This document shows positions 1-7,298 of a DNA stretch of 38,202 nucleotides, in pieces. The notes beneath the pieces are model-generated. The model did no database searches. It was not told the origin of the DNA and saw nothing but the letters and a program-made list of their open reading frames with translations. The stretch spans positions 1-38,202 of the forward strand of contig NZ_JABSOE010000046.1 of NCBI RefSeq assembly GCF_013618865.1, written 5' to 3'. Numbering within the stretch: the stretch's first letter is position 1; the number at the start of each line of letters is the position of its first letter. The stretch is from Phocaeicola faecicola. GTDB lineage: Bacteria > Bacteroidota > Bacteroidia > Bacteroidales > Bacteroidaceae. The position numbers were made by a program, and so were the translations under genes.

Positions 1-51
1 TGTCCAACTGATAGGATTATATGAAAAAACACAGAAAAAGGGCAATAGCAA

Positions 52-92
52 TGGCATATAAAGTGATTATACTCTATCGACTTTATATGCCA
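52..92 (+). terminator. Hairpin, probable terminator of a gene left of the window
   Basis: A perfect 12-bp inverted repeat (arms 52-63 and 81-92, TGGCATATAAAG and its complement) is followed on the plus strand by a T-rich stretch ending near 103. It would terminate a plus-strand transcript entering from outside the window. The rest of 1-178 has no convincing gene. A second 8-bp inverted repeat (TTTAGGGA at 101-108, TCCCTAAA at 122-129) lies beside it. Confidence 0.4.
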
Positions 93-130
93 CCTTACTT
101 TTTAGGGACATTTACTGAATATCCCTAAAG

Positions 131-172
131 AAAGGTCCGTCTTGCAAAATTCTGTTTGCAAGGCGAACCTTC
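131..172 (-). terminator. Rho-independent-type terminator of ric
   Basis: Long, nearly perfect stem: AAAGGTCCGTCTTGCAAA (131-148) pairs with the complementary arm at about 155-172, with two mismatches and a short loop. It starts six bases after the ric stop codon in the direction of ric transcription, and a T-rich stretch follows the stem on that strand. Confidence 0.7.
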
Positions 173-178
173 TTTTCA

Positions 179-916
179 TTACCGTACCCACTGACTCTCA
201 AGGGCCACAGCACGCGGGAAAATCAGGTTATTCTCCAGATGAATGTGTTCATAAAGTGCCGTCATAAATCCTTTTAATTCTTCCATCAGCAAACGGTAAG
301 AAGCACAACCATCGGCCGGAGTCTGGAAATTACCAGTCAGTTCCGTAATACGGTGATAGCGGTTGCCCTCTCCCTCATGTTCCATAAACATCACCCGGAT
401 CGGATTCTGTACCGTACCGCAATGCATCTGTCTGATTGCATATCCTTCTTCCGAGGCAGTGAAAAGTTCGTTCAGGAAAGGAAACAGCACATTCTCTTCT
501 TTCTGCAGATGAGACTCCAGGTCTTCGAGCGACTGAGCAAACAGCGCCTGCAGTTCATGCAATTCCGGATGTGCTTCCGCATGCGCGGCAACCACCTTGT
601 CCAGCAAACGGGCAATCTCAGGACCTCTACGACGGATGCCCCGGTGATGTATCTTCAATACATAATCAATCAGGAGATCGAGCGGCCATTCCGCAAATTC
701 AGGGGAAGCGCTGCGGCTGCCTTCTTTCAGGCGGCACAAATCTCCGATGACCTTTTCTTCCGAAAGATTATCCTTCCGGCAAGCCTCCGCCAATGTCTGT
801 CCTCCGTGGCAGCAAAAATCGATGCCGTAAGAAGCAAAAACACGTGAAGCCGCAAAATTCTCGGCAACAATATCTCCTACCGTTCTGTTTTTCCAATCAT
901 TCGTTGTTCCATTCAT
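179..916 (-). CDS. ric: Iron-sulfur cluster repair di-iron protein (RIC / ScdA / YtfE family)
   Basis: The 245-residue product has the two-part RIC architecture. The N-terminal ScdA_N (DUF542) domain has the characteristic FCCHGG motif (Cys35, Cys36, His37). It is followed by a hemerythrin-like four-helix domain with spaced iron-ligand motifs: HHRG near residue 90, HLQKEEN near 136, EHEGE near 180 and HIHLENNLIFP near the C-terminus. Family members repair Fe-S clusters damaged by nitric oxide or oxidants, in the cytoplasm, probably by delivering iron. Length is normal for the family. The gene is monocistronic, closes on a strong hairpin, and is divergent from the peptidase gene at 1088. A Crp/Fnr-like palindrome in the shared upstream region fits nitrosative-stress control (inference). 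Confidence 0.93.
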   Translation of the reverse strand: MNGTTNDWKNRTVGDIVAENFAASRVFASYGIDFCCHGGQTLAEACRKDNLSEEKVIGDLCRLKEGSRSASPEFAEWPLDLLIDYVLKIHHRGIRRRGPEIARLLDKVVAAHAEAHPELHELQALFAQSLEDLESHLQKEENVLFPFLNELFTASEEGYAIRQMHCGTVQNPIRVMFMEHEGEGNRYHRITELTGNFQTPADGCASYRLLMEELKGFMTALYEHIHLENNLIFPRAVALESQWVR

Positions 917-1009
917 AATCTATACTGTATTTTTTGTTTCTATTTGTATATAAATTCCATCCATCACTGATTTGTGATTGCAAAATTCATAAAAAAGTAC
1001 AGGTTTTTC

Positions 1010-1025
1010 TGTCACATATGTTACA
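1010..1025. promoter_or_regulatory. Crp/Fnr-type palindromic operator candidate
   Basis: A 16-bp interrupted palindrome, TGT-C-ACATATGT-T-ACA, has all positions symmetric except the fourth from each end. It sits 94 bp upstream of ric and 62 bp upstream of the peptidase gene. Its TGTnA...TnACA half-sites resemble those of Crp/Fnr-superfamily regulators such as HcpR, which control nitrosative-stress genes in anaerobes. Which promoter it controls is inferred from position. Confidence 0.45.
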
Positions 1026-1041
1026 AGACTAGTTTTTTCAC

Positions 1042-1049
1042 TATTTTTG
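1042..1049 (+). promoter_or_regulatory. Bacteroides-type -7 box for the C1 peptidase gene
   Basis: TATTTTTG matches the Bacteroidetes -7 consensus TAnnTTTG and would start transcription about 30 bases before the ATG at 1088. No convincing -33 TTTG is present at the expected spacing. Instead the palindrome at 1010-1025 occupies that region, so the promoter may depend on an activator. Confidence 0.4.
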
Positions 1050-1087
1050 ACGCTCAAATATAAAATCACGATTCAAAAACATAGCAC

Positions 1088-2269
1088 ATGAAAATCAAAC
1101 ATTATTTAGCTGGGGCCTTTTTGCTGACGGCCTCTTCCCTGATGGGCCAGCAGACCGCAGGCTATCAGTTCACGACAGTAGTCAACCAGAAAGTGACACC
1201 GGTAAAAGACCAGGCTGTAAGCGGAACTTGCTGGTGCTTTGCAGCAACTTCGTTCGTGGAAGCCGAACTGCTGAGAAAAGGAAAGGGAGAATACGATTTG
1301 TCTGAAATGTTCATCGTACGCCAGAAATACATGAACCAGTTGGCCGACAATTACCTGCGCCGCGGCAATGGAAACATCGGACAGGGAAGCCTTACCCCCA
1401 GTTGGTTTACGGCTTTCAACCAGGTAGGCATCGTTCCGGAAGAAGTATATACCGGCATCAACTATGACTCCAAGTTCCACAACCACTCGGAAATGGTAGA
1501 TTACATGACCGTCCTGGCCAACCAGGCCATCAAGATGGGCAAACGCAGTGCCCAGTACGAACAGCTGATGAACAGTCTGTTTGATATCTACCTGGGAAAA
1601 CTGCCTGAAAAGTTCACTTACAACGGAAAAGAATATACTCCGAAGACCTTCGCTGAAAGCCTGGACATACACGAAGATGACTATGTCATGCTGACCAGTT
1701 TTACTCACAAGCCGTATTATGAGGAATTTGAGATAGAAGTTCCAGACAACTGGGAGCATGCCCGCATGTACAACCTGCCGCTGGATGAGATGATGGAAGC
1801 CATGAATCACGCCTTGAAGAACGGCTATACCGTATGCTGGGACGGTGACGTGAGCGAACGTGGATTCTCTTTCAAGAATGGAGTAGCCATCAACCCGGAT
1901 GTAAATAATGTAGATGCTTATCAGGAAAGTGACCGGGCTCGCTGGGGACAGCTGGACCAGAAAGAACGGTTGAATGAAGTCTATCATTTCAAGCAGCCCT
2001 ACCCGGAAATCAAGGTAACTCCGGAAATCCGTCAGGCAGGATACGAGTCTTTCACCACTACCGATGACCACCTGATGCACATTACCGGTATTGCGAAAGA
2101 CCAGAATGGCACACAGTATTACATCACCAAGAACTCATGGGCTGCCGATGGCAACGAATTCGGAGGTTATCTGAACATGTCCGAAAGTTTCGTACGTGCC
2201 AAGACTATCTATATTCTGACACATAAAGATGCGCTCCCGAAAGAACTGCGGAAAAAGCTCAAACTTTAA
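1088..2269 (+). CDS. Secreted C1-family cysteine peptidase (PepC / bleomycin-hydrolase type)
   Basis: The 393-residue papain-superfamily protein is closest in layout to aminopeptidase C/bleomycin hydrolase. Active-site elements are visible: Gln42 and Cys48 in DQAVSGTCWCFAA, His331 in HLMHITG and Asn349 in TKNSWA. Unlike typical cytoplasmic PepC, it begins with a clear type I signal peptide (basic start, hydrophobic 8-18, cleavage probably after SLMG at residue 20), so it should act in the periplasm or outside the cell. Such secreted forms are common in Bacteroides. It probably trims peptides from their N-termini. It stands alone, faces a convergent gene across a shared terminator, and has no SD sequence, as usual in this phylum. 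Confidence 0.9.
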   Translation: MKIKHYLAGAFLLTASSLMGQQTAGYQFTTVVNQKVTPVKDQAVSGTCWCFAATSFVEAELLRKGKGEYDLSEMFIVRQKYMNQLADNYLRRGNGNIGQGSLTPSWFTAFNQVGIVPEEVYTGINYDSKFHNHSEMVDYMTVLANQAIKMGKRSAQYEQLMNSLFDIYLGKLPEKFTYNGKEYTPKTFAESLDIHEDDYVMLTSFTHKPYYEEFEIEVPDNWEHARMYNLPLDEMMEAMNHALKNGYTVCWDGDVSERGFSFKNGVAINPDVNNVDAYQESDRARWGQLDQKERLNEVYHFKQPYPEIKVTPEIRQAGYESFTTTDDHLMHITGIAKDQNGTQYYITKNSWAADGNEFGGYLNMSESFVRAKTIYILTHKDALPKELRKKLKL

Positions 2270-2291
2270 TACGTTCAGAAACGATTAAAAG

Positions 2292-2350
2292 ATAAATGGA
2301 AATCCCCTGTATACAATCAGTAAACTTGCATACAGGGGATTTCCATTTAT
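2292..2350. terminator. Bidirectional terminator between convergent genes
   Basis: A perfect 21-bp stem (arms 2292-2312 and 2330-2350) has a 17-base loop and A/T-rich flanks on both sides. It lies between the convergent ends of the peptidase gene (2269) and the J-domain gene (2376), so it can terminate both transcripts. Confidence 0.85.
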
Positions 2351-2375
2351 TCAATAAAAGGTGATTTCCCGAAAA

Positions 2376-3146
2376 TCATTTAATACCACGAGCCTTATAG
2401 ATACGTTCCTTTGCCGCATTAATCTGCTGGAACTTCTCTTCGGCAGCCTTACGGATATCTTCTCCCAGAGCAGCCACACGGTCAGGGTGATGCTTTAAGG
2501 CCAGACGACGGTATGCCGCACGGACTTCTTCATCCGAAGCACTGGCATCCACCTCCAGTACCCGGTAAGCCTCTTCGAGGGAATTGCCGGAAAGATTGAG
2601 CATCGAGTCAACCTCCTTGAGGGAAAGCCCCATGGCCACTGCCACCTCTTTCAAGGCGTCTATCTCAGCCGGACAGACATTGCCGTCACTCTTGGCAATC
2701 TGAGCCAGGAAACTCAGCAACTGAAGCCGCTCACTCTCCCCCAGATTTGCCGCAATCTGTGCCCCACACTCACGAATAGTCCGCTTGAAAGCCATCGGAT
2801 CGGTCTGTTCCATCCGCTTGCGCTGTTCGAAAAGATTCAGGAGAATCTGCTCACCCTCTCCTACCGCCTGTTCGCCAAAGTTCACCCGAAGAAACTGACG
2901 GACAAACTCCATTTCACTGTGCATGATCTTTCCGTCTGCACGGATAATATAAGAAGCCATCACCAGCAACGAAAACAAGAAACTGTTCCGCTGTCCGGCA
3001 CAGGCATCCGCTGTGGTTTCTTCCTTACGCTGTTCCAGACTGGATGCGCTGTCAAACAGCGATCCGATAGCAAAACCCGCCAAACCGCCCAAGGGCCCCA
3101 TGGCCATAAATCCGACGATTCCGCCTATCCATTTACCGTATCCCAT
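2376..3146 (-). CDS. TerB-like/J-domain co-chaperone (DjlA-like)
   Basis: The 256-residue product starts with a glycine-rich hydrophobic segment (about 5-30) that probably touches or inserts into the membrane. Next comes a TerB-like helical domain (about 55-185) with two acidic turns, RADGKIMHSE and KSDGNVCPAE. A C-terminal J domain has the essential HPD at residues 220-222 (LALKHHPDR). This order is that of DjlA, a membrane-linked DnaJ-type co-chaperone that stimulates DnaK ATPase activity. The gene is a single transcription unit with its own leader and a shared terminator, and looks like stable host-chromosome content. It is the last host gene recognised before the integrated element. Confidence 0.9.
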   Translation of the reverse strand: MGYGKWIGGIVGFMAMGPLGGLAGFAIGSLFDSASSLEQRKEETTADACAGQRNSFLFSLLVMASYIIRADGKIMHSEMEFVRQFLRVNFGEQAVGEGEQILLNLFEQRKRMEQTDPMAFKRTIRECGAQIAANLGESERLQLLSFLAQIAKSDGNVCPAEIDALKEVAVAMGLSLKEVDSMLNLSGNSLEEAYRVLEVDASASDEEVRAAYRRLALKHHPDRVAALGEDIRKAAEEKFQQINAAKERIYKARGIK

Positions 3147-3190
3147 AATGTATTTGTTTTCTTCTTTTATAATTTAACGATTCAGTAACC

Positions 3191-3225
3191 GGAATCCACA
3201 GTCCGGATTCCGACCGCCAAATATA
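3191..3225 (-). promoter_or_regulatory. Promoter -7 box and leader hairpin of the J-domain gene
   Basis: The minus strand reads TATATTTG at 3225-3218, a perfect TAnnTTTG box, with TTTTG at 3252-3248 as a candidate -33 element (spacing 22, slightly long). The transcribed leader contains a 7-bp inverted repeat, GGAATCC (3191-3197) and GGATTCC (3205-3211). Confidence 0.4.
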
Positions 3226-3566
3226 CGAAGAACTCGCAAAAAAACGGCAAAATTTGGATAAATAAAGTAAGTGTTTGGTATTGAGGAGAGTTAAGCCAAA
3301 TTCTTCTATACCTTTCCAAATCGCTAAAATGCAGGATAATGAAAGGTTAAGAGAAAGATTTGCTACTTATCCGTTGCCTTTTTTAGCCCCGGATAATCCG
3401 GCAAAATAACGCTTAACCACCTGCGGTTTTACCGTTCACCATGCAAAGAACCCTATATTTTGCCCGTAAAGATAACCGTTTTTTTCCGTTTTTCATGGAA
3501 ATACAGGTTATGTTACCGGCATCCGGGGTTTTATTCTTTGTTCCGCTATAATTTTCACAACTGTAA
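3226..3566. other. Non-coding junction between host genes and the ICE; attL expected here
   Basis: No gene was found. This stretch separates the last host gene from the integrase, so the left attachment site (attL) should lie here or close by. Short inverted repeats are present, such as CCGGATAATCCGG near 3393-3405. The core cannot be fixed because the right end of the element is outside the window and no second att copy can be compared. Confidence 0.4.
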
Positions 3567-3611
3567 ATAACTCTATATCAAGTAATTTTGCAACATAAAA
3601 AATAGAGTTAT
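3567..3611 (+). promoter_or_regulatory. Integrase promoter flanked by a 10-bp inverted repeat
   Basis: TAATTTTG (3583-3590) fits the Bacteroidetes -7 box, about 20 bases before the integrase ATG at 3610. It is bracketed by a perfect 10-bp inverted repeat, ATAACTCTAT (3567-3576) and ATAGAGTTAT (3602-3611), whose right arm includes the first two bases of the start codon. The left arm lies upstream of the predicted start of transcription, so this is better read as a DNA operator or integrase-binding site than as an RNA hairpin. Confidence 0.45.
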
Positions 3612-4833
3612 GAAACAGACGGATGTAACGGTTACGTTCTACCTCAAAAAGAGCGAAATGAATGACGAGGGACATTGCCCGGTCATGGCGAAACTTGTTG
3701 TCGGCAAATTTTCAGAAGCAGCTTTTAGTGCGAAAATGTCCGTACCCGCTGCACTGTGGGCATCCGGACGTGCCACGGGTAAAAGTAACGCCGCGCGGGA
3801 AATCAACCGGCAACTGGACGATTTGCGAGCTTCAGCCATTGCCATTTATGACGAACTGTCAGCCACCCGTGAGAATGTAACGGCTGAAGAAATAAGGAAT
3901 CTGTTGTTGGGGACGGCTTTCGGGCAGGAAACCCTGTTGGGTTATTTCCGGACGTTCATCGAACATTTCGAGAAACGTGTCGGCGTGAACCGGGAAAAGG
4001 GAACAGCGCAATCTTACCGCTATGCTTGTAACTGTGTGGCCGCTTTCATCCAGGAGAAATACAAGTTGTCGGATGTTCCTTTCACGGCCCTGAACCGTTC
4101 ATTCATCGACAACTATGACCTCTACCTACGCACGGAGCGCCGCTTTGCCCTGGGAACTATCGTGTTGCTTGTCACACGGTTGAACACGATTGTCGGGGAA
4201 GCCATCGCGGAAGGGATTATCACTGCCGACCCGTTCGCGGGTTATGAAGCCGAACATCCCGAGCGGGAACAGAAATACCTTACCGCCGTGGAGTTACAAC
4301 GGCTGATGACCACACCCCTGCACGACCCGAAACTCTACCATATCCGCGACCTGTTCCTCTTCTCCTGCTACACGGGTATCCCTTACGGGGACATGTGCCG
4401 CCTGACGACGGAGGATCTGGAAGTGGCCGAGGACGGTGAGGTATGGATCAAGACCGCCCGCAAGAAGACGAAAATCGACTATGAAGTGCCGTTGCTCGAC
4501 ATACCGTTGCTCATCCTCGACAAGTACCGGGATATGGCCCCGGAAGGAAAACTGCTGCCGATGTACAGCAACAACGAACTCAACCGGACGCTGAAACGTA
4601 TTGCCGCCATTTGCGGAATTGAACGGAAGCTCGTCTTTCACTGCGGACGCCATACCTACGCCACCGAGATCACGCTTTCGCATGGTGTCCCGCTTGAAAC
4701 CGTCAGTAAAATGCTGGGGCATAGCCGCATTTCCACGACGCAGATTTACGCCAAAGTGACCGATGACAAGATCGACATGGATACCCGGTCTTTAGAGGAA
4801 AAGATTGCCGGTCGCTTCTCCGTAGCTATTTAA
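3610..4833 (+). CDS. int: Tyrosine recombinase (ICE integrase), first of a tandem pair
   Basis: The 407-residue product has the Bacteroidetes integrase layout: N-terminal arm-binding domain (about 1-95), SAM-like core-binding domain (about 105-205) and C-terminal catalytic domain. Visible catalytic residues are His344 and Arg347 in HCGRH, His371 in MLGHS and nucleophile Tyr380 in TTQIYAKV. The usual first arginine of the GLR motif is replaced (YTGIPYGDM), as in IntDOT-like enzymes, which lack the canonical Arg I. The role is site-specific integration and excision of the element. The stop is followed by a second, related recombinase after 31 bases, so the pair is probably one operon. A -7 box lies just upstream. 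Confidence 0.95.
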   Translation: MKQTDVTVTFYLKKSEMNDEGHCPVMAKLVVGKFSEAAFSAKMSVPAALWASGRATGKSNAAREINRQLDDLRASAIAIYDELSATRENVTAEEIRNLLLGTAFGQETLLGYFRTFIEHFEKRVGVNREKGTAQSYRYACNCVAAFIQEKYKLSDVPFTALNRSFIDNYDLYLRTERRFALGTIVLLVTRLNTIVGEAIAEGIITADPFAGYEAEHPEREQKYLTAVELQRLMTTPLHDPKLYHIRDLFLFSCYTGIPYGDMCRLTTEDLEVAEDGEVWIKTARKKTKIDYEVPLLDIPLLILDKYRDMAPEGKLLPMYSNNELNRTLKRIAAICGIERKLVFHCGRHTYATEITLSHGVPLETVSKMLGHSRISTTQIYAKVTDDKIDMDTRSLEEKIAGRFSVAI

Positions 4834-4864
4834 TCTATCATTGACAATCAAATTCACAACGATT

Positions 4865-6154
4865 ATGGAACCGAATAATAAAGAGATAAAACGTCGCAGC
4901 ACGTTCTCCCTGCTGTTCTACATCAACCGCACGAAAGTCCGCAAGGACGGAACATGTAAATTGTTATGCAAGGTAAGCATCGATGCCAAGTCGGCCCCGA
5001 TCAATATCAACGCGTTTGTCGATCCATCGCTCTGGAATCCGGAAACCAAAAGGGCGAACGGACGAAGCGAGAACGCCCGAACGGTAAACCTGGCAATAGA
5101 GAAACTGACCGAAAAAATCACCGGACATTACCGCCATATTCGTAAAAGCCTCGGTTTCGTGACGGCCGAGCTGGTCAAAAACGCCGTGGAAGGAATCGGG
5201 CAGAAACCGTTCACCCTCCTTGCCTTGTTCCGCGAGCATAACGAGGAGTTCCGCAAGCGTGTCGGCGTGGATCGCAAGGAAGAAACCTATGAAAGTTACG
5301 AGAACTCCTATAATATTTTAGCCTCCTTCGTGAAAAAAAGGAAGGAAAAGGAGGATGTAGCGTTGCGGAGCCTTGACCGGGAGTTCTACGATGATTTTGA
5401 AATATTCCTGCGTACAGATCGTGAAATGAAACCCAAGACAGTACACGAGCATCTTTACCGGTTGAAGAAAATGACCAAGCGGGCTGTCAGTCAGGGTACA
5501 CTCCGGCGCGACCCTTACGGGAAGCTGCACCCGGAACTGCCCCAGCGCAAGAGCCGCCATTTGAAACTCGAAGACCTCAAAAAACTGATGGAAACTCCCG
5601 TCGATAAACCCAACCTCCAGCGGGTGCGGGACTGGTTTCTCTTCGCTACCTTCACGGGGTTGTCCTACGCCGACCTGAAACGCTTGTCCGAAAAAGACAT
5701 CACGCAGTCGGACGACGGAACGTACTGGATACACATCCGGCGCCAGAAGACCGAAACGCCCTCGGCCATCCGCCTGCTGAACGTGCCGTTGCAGATCATC
5801 GAGAAATACCGCCACGAGCGTAAAAGCGACAGGATTTTCAACCTCTATTGCCGGGGGTATCTCATCAAGCTCACCAGAGAACTGGGACGGACATACGGCT
5901 TCGACATGACCTTTCACAAGGCGAGGCACAATTTCGGGACACATATCACGCTCTCGTTGGGTGTGCCTATCGAAACTGTCAGCCGCATGATGGGACACAA
6001 GAGCATTTCCACCACGCAGATTTACGCCAAAGTGACCGACCGCAAGGTGGACGAGGACATGAAACGTCTGAAAGAACAGACCAAAGGCCGGAAAATAAAT
6101 CTCTACGAGGAGGACGAACCGGAAACGGCAGATATTATAACGGTAAACGGTTGA
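4865..6154 (+). CDS. Tyrosine recombinase, second of the tandem pair
   Basis: From the ATG at 4865 the product has 429 residues; the frame is open back to a TTG at 4841, but the ATG gives the normal N-terminus. Domain order matches its neighbour, and conserved residues are His351, Arg354 (FHKARH), His378 (MMGHK) and Tyr387 (TTQIYAKV). The first catalytic arginine is again absent (FTGLSYADL). The C-terminus ends in an acidic tail (YEEDEPETAD) missing from the first integrase. The two proteins share motifs along their whole length, so they look like an old duplication. They may act together, or one may serve excision or a different site; the sequence does not decide this. Confidence 0.93.
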   Translation: MEPNNKEIKRRSTFSLLFYINRTKVRKDGTCKLLCKVSIDAKSAPININAFVDPSLWNPETKRANGRSENARTVNLAIEKLTEKITGHYRHIRKSLGFVTAELVKNAVEGIGQKPFTLLALFREHNEEFRKRVGVDRKEETYESYENSYNILASFVKKRKEKEDVALRSLDREFYDDFEIFLRTDREMKPKTVHEHLYRLKKMTKRAVSQGTLRRDPYGKLHPELPQRKSRHLKLEDLKKLMETPVDKPNLQRVRDWFLFATFTGLSYADLKRLSEKDITQSDDGTYWIHIRRQKTETPSAIRLLNVPLQIIEKYRHERKSDRIFNLYCRGYLIKLTRELGRTYGFDMTFHKARHNFGTHITLSLGVPIETVSRMMGHKSISTTQIYAKVTDRKVDEDMKRLKEQTKGRKINLYEEDEPETADIITVNG

Positions 6155-6182
6155 ACAGTATAACAAAAATTGATAAATTTGT

Positions 6183-6548
6183 ATGACTATGACGACAAGA
6201 GAACCTATCAGCATTGAAAACGGGCGGGTGGAAATCCACACGCCGGAGAACCGTGTATGGCTCACGCGCCACCAGATTGCCGACCTGTTCGGAGTCTTCG
6301 TTCCTGCCGTGGGGAGCAACATCCGCTCCATACTCAAAAGCGGCATACTCCGTGAGGAGCGGGTTTACCGCCGGGAGCGCAACCGTGACGGCGGTATTGT
6401 CGAGCTGTATTCGCTCGAAATGATCGCCGCGCTGGCTTTCCGCTTAAAATCCGGGAATGCAGAAGCCTTCCGACGGTGGTTTGTCCGAAGGGCCACGACG
6501 ACCGCTGTCGTCTGGCAGCTCCCCGGCATGAACACGATATTGAATTGA
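6183..6548 (+). CDS. RhuM-like N-terminal domain protein, 121 residues
   Basis: The short protein has the pattern of the N-terminal part of RhuM-family proteins: a winged-helix-like segment (RHQIADLFGVFVPAVGSNI) followed by YSLEMIAALAFRLKS and EAFRRWFVRRA. In RhuM proteins this region is a predicted DNA-binding module. The usual C-terminal half is missing, yet the gene ends cleanly before a strong terminator, so it is probably a naturally short form rather than a broken gene. It begins 28 bases after the second integrase and is likely co-transcribed with it. Role unknown; recombination accessory or regulator are the simplest guesses. Translation may start at the ATG at 6183 or 6189. Confidence 0.65.
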   Translation: MTMTTREPISIENGRVEIHTPENRVWLTRHQIADLFGVFVPAVGSNIRSILKSGILREERVYRRERNRDGGIVELYSLEMIAALAFRLKSGNAEAFRRWFVRRATTTAVVWQLPGMNTILN

Positions 6549-6586
6549 AAAAGAAGAACGGCCAACGTTTTGGCCGTTCTTCTTTT
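6549..6586. terminator. Bidirectional terminator between the integrase operon and the HTH operon
   Basis: A perfect 17-bp stem (arms 6549-6565 and 6570-6586) has a CGTT loop, is GC-rich at the top, and ends in A and T runs on both sides. It closes the integrase operon from the left and the two HTH genes from the right; its right edge overlaps the last codon of the downstream minus-strand gene. Confidence 0.88.
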
Positions 6587-6896
6587 ATACCCATTCCTGT
6601 CCCCCGATACATTTCTTCCGGGAATCTTCCAGGAGTTTCTGTATCTCGGATTCCATGTATAGTACCTTGCCCTGAATCAAATAATAGGGAATGATTCGCG
6701 CCGTGCGGTATTCCTGCAATGTACGCCTGCTGATTTTCAGCAGCCGGGACAATTCCTCGTCGGTGACGAACCGCTCTCCCTTGAGTGTCCGGCCTCCGGA
6801 GGATTCCAGTTTATCCAGTGCCTTGCCGGCCTTTTCCAAACGCCGGAAGAGATCCGCCACACGCGGATCGTGCTTGTCGATGAAATAATGGCTCAT
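6585..6896 (-). CDS. Small helix-turn-helix protein (HTH_17/excisionase-like)
   Basis: The 103-residue product has an N-terminal helical stretch (about 10-35) and a MerR/Xis-like HTH near residues 45-75 (TDEELSRLLKISRRTLQEYR, then RIIPYYLIQGKVLYM). This is the form of the small DNA-binding proteins encoded beside integrases in Bacteroides conjugative elements (compare Xis2c/Xis2d of CTnDOT), which bend DNA and steer recombination toward excision or regulate mob and tra genes. The start overlaps the stop of the next HTH gene upstream by four bases (ATGA), so translation is probably coupled. The exact role of each member is inference. Confidence 0.82.
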   Translation of the reverse strand: MSHYFIDKHDPRVADLFRRLEKAGKALDKLESSGGRTLKGERFVTDEELSRLLKISRRTLQEYRTARIIPYYLIQGKVLYMESEIQKLLEDSRKKCIGGQEWV

Positions 6897-7198
6897 AACG
6901 CGGCGGTATTAGGATAGTGCGACGATTGCAGCAGCTTCCCGACATCTTCCGGTTTGTAGAAGATTTTGTGACGGATGCGGCTGAAAGGCAGCAACCCTTT
7001 CTCCCGGTAGGTTTGCAGGGTACGTTTCGATATACCCAGCACGTCACAGACATCCTGGTTGTCCAGCCATTTTTTCAAACTCACGTCCTCTTGCCTGCGG
7101 CATAACGCCTCGGCTTTTCTTTCAATGGCTTCCACGTGCCCTGCCAGCGCGTCGAAAGCCTTCACGTCCATACTTATTATTTCCATGTTCTGTTTCAT
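6893..7198 (-). CDS. Small helix-turn-helix protein (HTH_17/excisionase-like), first gene of the pair
   Basis: The frame is open upstream to 7396, but the credible start is the ATG at 7198 (product MKQNMEIIS..., 101 residues); the extra N-terminal region looks like translated leader. A coiled helix (about 10-35) precedes an HTH resembling that of the downstream gene: KWLDNQDVCDVLGISKRTLQ, then TYREKGLLPFSRIRHKIFY. The two proteins are thus a divergent pair encoded in one operon, opposite to the integrases. Likely roles are excisionase/recombination directionality or transcription control. A possible -7 box (TACTTTTG on the minus strand, 7225-7218) lies about 20 bases upstream of the ATG. Confidence 0.82.
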   Translation of the reverse strand: MKQNMEIISMDVKAFDALAGHVEAIERKAEALCRRQEDVSLKKWLDNQDVCDVLGISKRTLQTYREKGLLPFSRIRHKIFYKPEDVGKLLQSSHYPNTAAL

Positions 7199-7217
7199 TT
7201 TTTGTTTCCCGGATGCC

Positions 7218-7298
7218 CAAAAGTACACAAATGGACAGTATCTTGTTATCAGCCAGTGGCATATGGACGTATCCGTCTTCAAAGTGGCAGCGAGTGGC
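7218..7298 (-). promoter_or_regulatory. Upstream region of the HTH operon with GTGG repeats
   Basis: A TAnnTTTG box on the minus strand (7225-7218) is followed outward by three AGTGGC copies at 7255-7260, 7283-7288 and 7293-7298; the last two are exactly 10 bp apart. The 20-mer at 7279-7298 matches 17 of 20 bases of a segment in the control region upstream of mobA (31105-31124). This suggests one DNA-binding protein acts at both sites. Inference only. Confidence 0.4.

Noticed and set aside
1..110. Possible IS remnant: window starts with TGTCC and GGACA occurs at 106-110
   Set aside because: Only five matching bases, no transposase fragment and no target duplication; the hairpin at 52-92 is explained as a terminator.
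1106..2080. 324-codon minus-strand open frame opposite the C1 peptidase
   Set aside because: Antisense shadow of a gene with clear catalytic motifs; composition is not protein-like and there is no start context.
3226..3609. tRNA gene as the integration target
   Set aside because: No cloverleaf or tRNA 3' end could be made out in the junction region.
5318..6346. 342-codon minus-strand open frame across the second integrase
   Set aside because: Lies opposite a conserved recombinase and crosses its stop; a shadow frame.
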